Shown: one piece after another, positions 1 to 4,699 of the stretch
How the letters are laid out: every line of letters begins with the position of its first letter
Numbering within the stretch: position 1 is the first letter of the stretch
From: Acidobacteriota bacterium
GTDB lineage: Bacteria; Acidobacteriota; Terriglobia; Terriglobales; Acidobacteriaceae
Assembly (NCBI GenBank): GCA_003224995.1
Contig: QIAI01000230.1
Coordinates: 2,757 to 9,211, forward strand
DNA: 6,455 nucleotides
Direction of reading: 5' to 3'
Program-made: the position numbers and the translations under genes
The notes under the pieces: generated by a model
What the model was told of the DNA's origin: nothing
Database searches by the model: none
Seen by the model: only the letters and a program-made list of their open reading frames with translations

Positions 1-180
1 GTTTTGCAGGGGGGAATGGCCATTGGAAGCACGCTGTGGGGAGCGCTGGCGACTCGGGTGGGATTGCGGAGTGCCCTGTTATGCTCGGCACTTGCCTTGC
101 TGGCCGGCCTGGTGACCATTCGCAAGCATCGCTTGAGCTCGCGCCATTTGGCGATGGCGCCGTCCGTGGTACGGGATTGA
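1..180 (+). CDS. MFS transporter, C-terminal end (partial)
   Basis: The frame is open from the first base and ends at TGA 178-180, giving 59 residues with the start outside the window. It begins VLQGGMAIGSTLWGALATRV and continues into a run of small and hydrophobic residues (about residues 19-40), followed by a basic tail with IRKHR and SSRH. A QGG-x-A-x-G-S-x-x-WG segment leading into the last membrane helix is what I recognise from the last loop and helix 12 of major facilitator transporters of the EntS/MFS_3 type, which export siderophores or drugs at the inner membrane. The substrate cannot be told. The protein stops soon after the last helix; some family members carry an extra soluble C-terminal domain, and this one does not in this frame. 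It lies 172 bases upstream of the DinB-like gene, same strand. Confidence 0.62.
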   Translation, partial: VLQGGMAIGSTLWGALATRVGLRSALLCSALALLAGLVTIRKHRLSSRHLAMAPSVVRD

Positions 181-342
181 GAGTGTCAGTTCGCGGCCAT
201 GAGGCTCGCGTGACAACGGCTCGCCGCGGTTCGAAAAACCGGGACATCCCGAGTCTTGCAATTGCCCTCTCCCTTTTAATGGCCGCCACAGAGCTGCAGT
301 GCGCGCCTCAGGAGTTCTTTGATTTGATGTACGATCGCAATT

Positions 343-350
343 GGAGAAGG
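343..350 (+). promoter_or_regulatory. Ribosome binding site for the DinB-like gene
   Basis: GGAGAAGG lies upstream of ATG 353, with six bases between GGAG and the ATG. It decides the start: the in-frame TTG at 341 overlaps this Shine-Dalgarno sequence and would place four extra residues before the signal peptide, so ATG 353 is preferred. Confidence 0.75.
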
Positions 351-352
351 TT

Positions 353-922
353 ATGAAGACAATCATTTCGTTCCTGGGAATTTTTCTCGCGCTGGGCTGT
401 GCCGCTGCGCTGGGACAGCAGATGCCCAAGCCGGAACCACCGCGGACATTAACGCAGGTGATGGATCGGGCTTTGTCGAATGCCGAGAAGGAATTCGTGT
501 CGGCGGTGGAGGTAATGCCCGAAGACAAGTATGGCTACGCCCCTACGGATGGAGAATTCAAAGGCGTGCGCACTTTCGCCGGACAGATCAAGCACGTAGC
601 CGCAGCGAACTACGAGTTCGCCGGCGCGATCTTGCAGGAGAAACCTCCCGTGGATTTTGGAGGAGAGGAAGGGCCCGCTTCCGTAAAGACGAAGAAAGAA
701 ATTGAGGATTTCCTGAAGGGCTCGTTCGCCTATATGCACAAGGCGATTGCTTCGATGAACGAGAAGAATGCCACTGAATCGCTAAAGAGTCCGTGGGGGC
801 AGAACACTATCACGCGCCTAGGCATATCGACGCTGACCGTAGCGCATGTTTTCGATCATTATGGACAAATGGTCGTCTATTTGCGGCATAATGGGATTGT
901 GCCGCCGATGAGCAAGCAGTGA
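353..922 (+). CDS. Exported DinB-family protein
   Basis: 189 residues from ATG 353. Residues 1-21 form a signal peptide (MKTIISFLGIFLALGCAAALG, likely cleavage ALG|QQ), so the protein is probably periplasmic. Cys16 is preceded by A-L-G, a poor lipobox, so a lipoprotein is less likely. The rest is a mostly helical four-helix bundle of the DinB/DinB_2 type. The expected metal-binding histidines are present: H81 in the IKHVAAANYEF helix, and H165 and H169 in VAHVFDHYGQMVVYLRHNGI. That last segment, ending GIVPP, is very typical of the family. DinB-like proteins bind a divalent metal, and some are thiol-dependent transferases; most exported ones have no known reaction, so none is assigned here. 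The preceding MFS gene is 172 bases away, with no clear promoter or terminator between them. Confidence 0.85.
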   Translation: MKTIISFLGIFLALGCAAALGQQMPKPEPPRTLTQVMDRALSNAEKEFVSAVEVMPEDKYGYAPTDGEFKGVRTFAGQIKHVAAANYEFAGAILQEKPPVDFGGEEGPASVKTKKEIEDFLKGSFAYMHKAIASMNEKNATESLKSPWGQNTITRLGISTLTVAHVFDHYGQMVVYLRHNGIVPPMSKQ

Positions 923-990
923 ACTCACCCGGTCGGTAATGGGTATCGGCTCTCTCTGACACTCCAGTCGTTACTGCGCAGACCACCTCT

Positions 991-1030
991 TATAGGACCG
1001 CCAAGGAGTAACTACCTCGTGCTCGATTTC
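991..1030 (-). pseudogene. Decayed partial copy of the small gene at 1178-1363
   Basis: On the + strand, 991-1030 aligns with 1267-1315 in four blocks: TATAGGA/GATAGGA, CCGCCA in both, AGGAGTAACT/GGAAGTAACT, and a 15-base block CTCGTGCTCGAYTTC. I count 34 matches in 38 aligned bases. Two deletions, of five and four bases relative to 1267-1315, lie between the blocks. In the small gene this part encodes the EVEHEILSYFLAVESY core; here the reading begins EIEHE and then loses frame. Similarity fades on both sides, so this is a remnant rather than a gene. It may be a broken tandem duplicate or a trace of a family present in several copies. Confidence 0.45.
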
Positions 1031-1050
1031 GAGGACCGGGAACCCGTCGC

Positions 1051-1072
1051 CGTGACACGTTCGTCTGTCACG
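1051..1072. other. Hairpin, 7-bp perfect stem
   Basis: CGTGACA (1051-1057) pairs perfectly with TGTCACG (1066-1072) around an 8-base loop. It lies 129 bases past the DinB-like stop codon. No T-run follows on either strand, so it is at best a weak, bidirectional termination or processing element between convergent genes. Confidence 0.3.
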
Positions 1073-1097
1073 AGCGGGGTCAAGCGGCTTGCGATGT

Positions 1098-1145
1098 TCT
1101 TCGCGCGCTTAGCGGCCGTTCTTTGCGGACTTCGCGGTTAAAGTC
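1098..1145 (-). repeat. Dispersed GC-rich repeat, copy A
   Basis: Read on the - strand from 1140 this begins TAACCGCGAAGTCCGCAAAG and continues through AACGGCCGC to CGCGAAGA. It aligns without gaps over about 43 bases with 4619-4661 (roughly three quarters identical, including AACGGCCGC and CGCGAAGA). Its first 21 bases also match 6064-6084 at about 18 positions. The three copies share an ACCGCG(G/A)AG core and lie only in gaps. I recall similar 'accgcgaag-gcgaag' repeats in soil bacterial genomes; the identity of the family is not proven here. Confidence 0.5.
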
Positions 1146-1177
1146 TTTTCCTTCGGAATTCTCTACGCGATTCGACG

Positions 1178-1363
1178 CTAATTCGCCCAGCCGCTCTCCA
1201 GTTCCGTATATACGCTCCAGCAGTGAGTCTCAAAGCTCACTTCTGGCTCGCTCGCGGCCCGTGCGGGATAGGACTCGACCGCCAGGAAGTAACTTAAAAT
1301 CTCGTGCTCGACTTCTCTCCGCCGAGCCGCTTCCATCAATTCCACACTCGTCTTTGGCTTCAT
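1178..1363 (-). CDS. Possible small protein of unknown function
   Basis: 61 residues from ATG 1363, which has a well placed GGAAG (1370-1374). The family is not recognised. The peptide starts MKPKTSVELMEAARRREVEH, continues EILSYFLAVESYPARAASEP and ends at TAG after TELESGWAN. It is charged, probably helical, with no signal peptide or membrane segment. Support comes from the ribosome site, a reasonable amino-acid mix, and a decayed relative at 991-1030 that shares its EVEHEILSYF core. The C-terminus may be broken. If the GAGAG at 1194-1198 gained an AG, the original frame would have continued ELERLGELASNRVEN and could run to a TGA at 1080, through the dispersed repeat. A longer start at 1402 exists but lacks the ribosome site. 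It could also be a chance frame. Confidence 0.35.
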   Translation of the reverse strand: MKPKTSVELMEAARRREVEHEILSYFLAVESYPARAASEPEVSFETHCWSVYTELESGWAN

Positions 1364-1369
1364 AAACTT

Positions 1370-1374
1370 CTTCC
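1370..1374 (-). promoter_or_regulatory. Ribosome binding site for the small minus-strand gene
   Basis: On the - strand GGAAG is followed by six bases and then ATG 1363. It favours this start over the ATG at 1402, and is one of the main reasons for listing the small gene at all. Confidence 0.4.
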
Positions 1375-1504
1375 CAACCTTCCGCGCCGGCACATTGGCC
1401 AAGCACTTTCAGATTTCTAAGGAAAGCTACCCGTTAGGTGTCCGGTATCTTTGCCGTCGATTGGGGGGAAGTCGCAGCTTAGTTCCGCAAGCACTACGCG
1501 TAAA

Positions 1505-1520
1505 TAGCACCGCAGTGCTA
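1505..1520 (-). terminator. Weak terminator candidate after thrB
   Basis: On the - strand TAGCAC-TGCG-GTGCTA forms a perfect 6-bp stem with a 4-base loop, followed by TTTA. It lies about 55 bases past the thrB stop codon, where the end of the threonine unit is expected. The stem is short and the T-run poor, so this could be chance or merely a processing site. Confidence 0.3.
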
Positions 1521-1574
1521 CCTGATGCTGAGATAGCCACCTGGCACGAAAATGGCGCAGTGAGCAATGTCAGC

Positions 1575-2519
1575 CTATGCTCGTCGCGAGCGGAGGGTCG
1601 CTGCCCCGCCCTTGCCGGCGATCGCCGTGAGCAACAGTTCGGCCGATAACTTTTTCTTACCAAGATGGGCGGCCACCTGGGCGACGATCTTTTTTGCGGG
1701 CACTCGGCTCCGCGCGTCCAGAAACATCAGGACCGACGGTCCCGCCCCGCTCAGCACTGCACCCAGAATGCCCTCGACCCCCGCCAATTCCTGCAGCGCC
1801 GGCAGCAGCGGACAGAGCGGCGCGCGATAGGGCTGGTGAATGCGGTCTTCCAGCGCGGCGCTGACAAGATCACCGCGGCCCTGCGTAAAGCCCGCCAGCA
1901 AAAGCATGGAATTCTGAATATTCACGACTGCGTCAGCGCGGGAGTAGTTTGCCGGGAGAACGCGGCGCGCTTCCTCAGTCGAGAGCGGATCGCCGGGAAC
2001 CGCGAGCAGTAGCGGCCACTTCCCTTTTAGAGGAATGCGGGCGACTTGGGCTTCGGATTCCCCGGACATGCGGGCGACCGTGAGACCGCCCATCCAGGAG
2101 GCGGAAGCGTTGTCGGGATGGTGCTCGCGACGCGAAGCTTCACCAACAATTTGCGCATCGGTCCAGCGCAGACGGCCGTAGTGGTCGGCGAGCGCGATGC
2201 CGGCAAGCCGCGCCGCGGCGGATGAGCCACACCCTTTGCCGATGGGAATATCATTGACGATTTTGAACACCAGCGGCTTCGGCCTTTTGCCATTCGCCGC
2301 AAGCACCTCACGATAAGTATTCAGAATCAGGTGGTTGTCAATCCGTCCGCAGATGTCGGCGTCCCGGCCACTCGCGCGAATGGAGTACTCGGCAGCAGCG
2401 CTGGCCTCAAGTTTCAGGTGAATGTCGAACGCCAGGGCAGCCGCGTCGAAAGCCGGCCCGAGATTGGCGGAGGTGGCGGGAAGAGACAGGCGGAACCTGG
2501 CGGTCTTTTTGGCTCGCAT
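1575..2519 (-). CDS. thrB: Homoserine kinase
   Basis: 314 residues, cytoplasmic. It phosphorylates L-homoserine with ATP to O-phospho-L-homoserine, the step before threonine synthase. All GHMP-kinase signatures are present. Motif 1 is PATSANLGPAFDAAALA (14-30). The phosphate loop is IPIGKGCGSSAAARLAG (91-107), with Cys where many homologues have Leu in G-L-G-S-S. The REHHPDNASASWMGG segment (131-145) follows, and motif 3 is LSGAGPSVLMF (256-266). Length is normal for the family (about 300). The ATG at 2519 sits 13 residues before motif 1, as expected, but no good Shine-Dalgarno sequence precedes it. thrC lies upstream on the same strand with a 161-base gap filled by a tandem repeat; the two probably share a transcript. 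The assignment is firm because of the thrC neighbour; another GHMP kinase is unlikely. Confidence 0.95.
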   Translation of the reverse strand: MRAKKTARFRLSLPATSANLGPAFDAAALAFDIHLKLEASAAAEYSIRASGRDADICGRIDNHLILNTYREVLAANGKRPKPLVFKIVNDIPIGKGCGSSAAARLAGIALADHYGRLRWTDAQIVGEASRREHHPDNASASWMGGLTVARMSGESEAQVARIPLKGKWPLLLAVPGDPLSTEEARRVLPANYSRADAVVNIQNSMLLLAGFTQGRGDLVSAALEDRIHQPYRAPLCPLLPALQELAGVEGILGAVLSGAGPSVLMFLDARSRVPAKKIVAQVAAHLGKKKLSAELLLTAIAGKGGAATLRSRRA

Positions 2520-2560
2520 GGGCGTTAAGCGCTTGTCGTTCCTGACCGGCTCACTGAAAC

Positions 2561-2616
2561 GATTTCAGATTTGTGATTTCAGATTTCGGATTTCTGATGT
2601 CAGATTTCAGATCGAT
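2561..2616 (+). repeat. 14-nt tandem repeat, four units, between thrC and thrB
   Basis: Four adjoining 14-base units start at 2561, 2575, 2589 and 2603: GATTTCAGATTTGT, GATTTCAGATTTCG, GATTTCTGATGTCA and GATTTCAGATCGAT. The first two differ at one base. The array is AT-rich against GC-rich surroundings and occupies much of the gap between thrC and thrB. Related units in the opposite orientation follow at 2627-2657, so the whole is an imperfect inverted repeat of tandem units. There are no unique spacers of constant length, so it is not a CRISPR. Confidence 0.8.
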
Positions 2617-2638
2617 TGGCCTGCGTAATCTGAAGTCT
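2602..2638. repeat. Inverted repeat formed by opposed CAGATTT units
   Basis: AGATTTCAGAT (2602-2612) pairs with ATCTGAAGTCT (2628-2638) over 11 positions, with one G-T pair, around a 15-base loop. The units at 2640-2657 can also pair with those further left (ATTTCAGATT is complementary to AATCTGAAAT). The hairpin lies in the thrC-thrB leader and may affect mRNA stability or read-through, but no T-run follows it on the transcribed - strand, so it is not a standard terminator. Confidence 0.55.
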
Positions 2639-2680
2639 ACAATCTGCAATCTGAAATTCTCTCGTTGATACAAGTTTGCC

Positions 2681-4057
2681 TTACTTCTCCGAATCAAACC
2701 GTTCCAGGATCCGCAGCACCGCATCTACCGAAGCATCGAGGACCAGTGGTGTGCGTTGCTGAGGCACGAGAGACTCCGCTTCCTTCTCGTGCGGGCTGCC
2801 GGTGAAGAGGTCGCCGCGATGAAACTTCAAAGTGAATTCAGGATCCTTCAGCACGTGGCCGGTCAGGATCAAGACAACGTTCTCGTTGGACTTCACAAAT
2901 CCCTGCTTCACCAGTTTTTTCAGCCCCGCAAGCGTTACTGCCGAAGCGGGTTCGCAACCCACGCCGTCACTGCCAATCTCGGCCTTCGCTAAGGCAATCT
3001 CAACCTCACTGACTTGCTCCACCGTTCCTTCCGTGGCCTGGATCACGCGTAAAGCTTTCTTCCACGACGCAGGGTTGCCGATGCGGATCGCGGTGGCGAG
3101 CGTGTCGGCTTGCATGGCAACAAGTTTCTTGCCGCCGTATTCACGGAAAGTCCGGTAGAAGGGGTTGGCACCCTCTGCCTGAATTACAGAAAGCTTGGGG
3201 AGCCGCGCGATCAGGCCGAGCTCTTTCATTTCAAGCAACGCTTTGCCGAGCGCCGACGAGTTTCCCAAATTTCCACCGGGCACGATGAGGTGGTCGGGAG
3301 TTTGCCAGTCGAGTTGCTCGAGCAGTTCGATGGCTGCAGTTTTCTGTCCCTCCAGGCGATAGGGATTCACCGAATTGAGCAGATAAATCGGGCGGCGCTT
3401 GACCAGTTCGCTCAAAACCCGGACACAGCCGTCGAAATCAGCCCTGAGTTGACAGGTAACGGCGCCGTAGTCAAGCGATTGCGACAGTTTCCCCCAGGAA
3501 ATTTTGCCTTCAGGAATCAGGACAAGGCTGCGCATGCCCCCACGTGCGGCGTAGGCCGCCATCGAGGCCGACGTATTTCCAGTCGAAGCGCACGCTACCC
3601 ACCGGAAACCGTCCTGGCGCGCGAAGGACGCGGCCGTGGTCATGCCGGTGTCTTTGAAGGACGCGGTCGGGTTCATACCCTGATGCTTGGATTGCAGAGA
3701 TTGCATGCCTGCAGCCTGGGCGCAGCGCGGTAGATCGTACAGCGGAGTATTCCCTTCCCGCAGTGTGATCGGCTCGGAGTTTAGCGCGGGCAAGAGCTCG
3801 CGGAATCGCCAGACCCCGCTGGCATCGGCAGGAGCCAGCGAAGTCTTACGGTCGCGCCAGAGTTGTTTCAGATCTTCAGGGTCGCGACCGGCGGCTTGCC
3901 AGCCGTCCGGCGTTTGCCAGCCCGGATAGAAGACTTCGAACAGGTCTCCACAATGAGGGCAACGGAAATCCTGCGCAGCGCGGTCGGCGATGGAGCCGCA
4001 GTTGATGCAGCGCAGACGGGAGACTGGAGTCTTGGTTTCGGATAGGGTTGAACTCAT
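2681..4057 (-). CDS. thrC: Threonine synthase, zinc-ribbon type
   Basis: 458 residues, cytoplasmic. It converts O-phospho-L-homoserine to L-threonine and phosphate using PLP. An N-terminal zinc ribbon has C17, C20, C33 and C36 (RCINC, RCPHC). The PLP lysine is K135 in GMNPTASFKDTGM. ASTGNTSAS (157-165) and PGGNLGN (260-266) are the cofactor and phosphate loops of fold-type II enzymes; GVGCEPASA lies at 365-373. About 50 residues follow the core. The ATG at 4057 was chosen because the zinc ribbon begins 16 residues later; the frame stays open to 4165, but those 36 codons only mirror the cupin gene and the repeat. No Shine-Dalgarno sequence lies at normal distance. GGAG at 4092-4095 is separated from the ATG by a hairpin repeat plus 12 bases. 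The start lies inside the open cupin frame, so translation may be coupled. thrB follows. Confidence 0.95.
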   Translation of the reverse strand: MSSTLSETKTPVSRLRCINCGSIADRAAQDFRCPHCGDLFEVFYPGWQTPDGWQAAGRDPEDLKQLWRDRKTSLAPADASGVWRFRELLPALNSEPITLREGNTPLYDLPRCAQAAGMQSLQSKHQGMNPTASFKDTGMTTAASFARQDGFRWVACASTGNTSASMAAYAARGGMRSLVLIPEGKISWGKLSQSLDYGAVTCQLRADFDGCVRVLSELVKRRPIYLLNSVNPYRLEGQKTAAIELLEQLDWQTPDHLIVPGGNLGNSSALGKALLEMKELGLIARLPKLSVIQAEGANPFYRTFREYGGKKLVAMQADTLATAIRIGNPASWKKALRVIQATEGTVEQVSEVEIALAKAEIGSDGVGCEPASAVTLAGLKKLVKQGFVKSNENVVLILTGHVLKDPEFTLKFHRGDLFTGSPHEKEAESLVPQQRTPLVLDASVDAVLRILERFDSEK

Positions 4058-4541
4058 TGTGAGTGCGGTCGACGGGCGAGGACGCCCGTCGCTCCACCGA
4101 GCTTTTGTAATCGTCGGCTTTATTGAGCCAGTCCGCTCGTGGGGGATTGAACACATCCAGATCAACCGTGTCCATGAGCGCTTCCGCCTTGTGGGGCATG
4201 TTGCGGGGAATCGTCAGGACCTCGCCGGCGCTGACCACAATTTCCTTGCCGTCGACCCAGAATTTGAGGGCTCCCTCGAGAATGTAGGTGACCTGCTCGT
4301 TGTGATGGCTGTGCAGGGGAATGACGCAGCCTTTCTTCATCAGAACGCGGGCGACCATGATGTCCTGGCCGACCACCAGTTGGCGCTGCAGGAGCGGATT
4401 GAGCTCTTCGAGCTCCACCGTATTCCAGGGAATATATTTCAGCTCCCCATTCTTTCTGGATATGGTGACAACGCGCTTCGATGATTTCGCGGGCTTGCGA
4501 GCTGCGGCTTTAGGGGCCAATTTCTTCTTTGCTTTCGGCAT
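3876..4541 (-). CDS. Small cupin protein with read-through tail into thrC
   Basis: 221 residues as an open frame, but only about the first 148 look native. Residues 1-24 are rich in Lys and Ala (MPKAKKKLAPKAAARKPAKS), a cationic tail with no signal peptide. One cupin domain follows at about 55-135. Motif 1 is GCVIPLHSHHNEQVTYILEG with ligands H77, H79 and E82; motif 2 is GEVLTIPRNMPHKAEA with H117. This makes a metal-binding beta-barrel. Such single-domain cupins are sensors, isomerases or dioxygenases, and the reaction cannot be told. The domain ends at about DWLNKADDYKSS, just where a 28-nt repeat begins; the frame then reads the repeat as VERRASSPVD and continues through the start of thrC in another frame to TGA 3876. 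The overlap with thrC is 182 bases. Loss of the old stop by repeat insertion is the simplest view; a sequencing error is also possible. Confidence 0.75.
   Translation of the reverse strand: MPKAKKKLAPKAAARKPAKSSKRVVTISRKNGELKYIPWNTVELEELNPLLQRQLVVGQDIMVARVLMKKGCVIPLHSHHNEQVTYILEGALKFWVDGKEIVVSAGEVLTIPRNMPHKAEALMDTVDLDVFNPPRADWLNKADDYKSSVERRASSPVDRTHNEFNPIRNQDSSLPSALHQLRLHRRPRCAGFPLPSLWRPVRSLLSGLANAGRLASRRSRP
4069..4096 (-). repeat. 28-nt palindromic repeat, copy 1 (cupin-thrC junction)
   Basis: It matches 6200-6227 at 27 of 28 positions; the difference is T4089 against C6220. The centre is a perfect palindrome: CGACGGGCG (4070-4078) pairs with CGCCCGTCG (4083-4091) around AGGA, a 9-bp GC stem. 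On the - strand it begins TGGAGCGACGGGCG. It starts at codon 149 of the cupin frame and ends 12 bases before the thrC start codon. I recall similar 'GGAGCG-CGGGCGTCCTCGCCCG' units scattered in Acidobacteriota genomes, which would make it a REP-like element. Confidence 0.8.
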
Positions 4542-4548
4542 GGTGGAT

Positions 4549-4553
4549 TCCCT
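4549..4553 (-). promoter_or_regulatory. Ribosome binding site for the cupin gene
   Basis: On the - strand AGGGA is followed by seven bases and then ATG 4541. It is modest but correctly spaced and supports this start. A stronger AGGAG lies further upstream, with no in-frame start codon near it. Confidence 0.45.
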
Positions 4554-4618
4554 GGTGATGAATCTTACTCCTCGGTCTCCTAAAAAAGGCCATAGCTGCG
4601 AACTGAGAAAAAAATCCT

Positions 4619-4661
4619 AAACCGCGGAGAGCGCCGAAAACGGCCGCAGAGTTCGCGAAGA
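4619..4661 (+). repeat. Dispersed GC-rich repeat, copy B
   Basis: It begins AAACCGCGGAGAGCGCCGAA and shares AACGGCCGC and CGCGAAGA with copy A at 1098-1145 in a gap-free alignment. It lies in the 158-base gap between the amidohydrolase stop and the cupin start. Further GCGAAG-like words continue to about 4685. No terminator is clear here, although runs of seven and six A (4608-4614, 4582-4587) give T-runs on the transcribed strand. Confidence 0.5.
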
Positions 4662-4699
4662 CTTCGGCCCCACCGTTCGCGGAAACTTGCCTGCCTCGC

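Larger units (their letters stand above)
923..1574. other. Long gap between convergent units, repeat-rich
   Basis: About 650 bases separate the + strand DinB-like gene from the - strand thrB. No confident gene is found here. The gap holds a possible small minus-strand gene (1178-1363), a decayed partial copy of it (991-1030), a dispersed GC-rich repeat (about 1098-1145), and two hairpins (1051-1072 and 1505-1520). The stretch 1376-1500 shows nothing I can name. Because the flanking genes converge, terminators for both are expected here, but neither hairpin has a strong T-tract. Confidence 0.7.

Noticed and set aside
256..280. Possible promoter TTGCAA plus TTTAAT before the DinB-like gene
   Set aside because: The spacing is only about 13 bases, far from the usual 17, and no better pair was found.
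36..356. Open frame of 106 codons on the + strand before the DinB-like gene
   Set aside because: It overlaps the clear MFS C-terminus in another frame, has a low-complexity Gly/Arg-rich look and no ribosome site. Its end (QEFFDLMYDRNW) faintly recalls the soluble tail of some MFS proteins, but it is too short to claim.
79..528. Minus-strand open frame of 149 codons across the MFS end and DinB-like start
   Set aside because: It is antisense to two recognisable coding regions and shows no family features.
2561..2657. CRISPR array
   Set aside because: Units are 14 bases and directly adjoining, with no unique spacers and no cas genes nearby.
3110..3733. Plus-strand open frame of 207 codons opposite thrC
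   Set aside because: It is antisense to conserved threonine synthase motifs and has no recognisable domain.
4058..4165. Longer N-terminus for threonine synthase
   Set aside because: The extra 36 codons are the cupin gene and the palindromic repeat read in another frame; the zinc ribbon begins normally after ATG 4057.
4582..4614. T-runs on the - strand as an intrinsic terminator after the amidohydrolase
   Set aside because: No convincing GC-rich stem lies directly before either run; the best nearby stem is only four pairs (GCCG-TTTT-CGGC).
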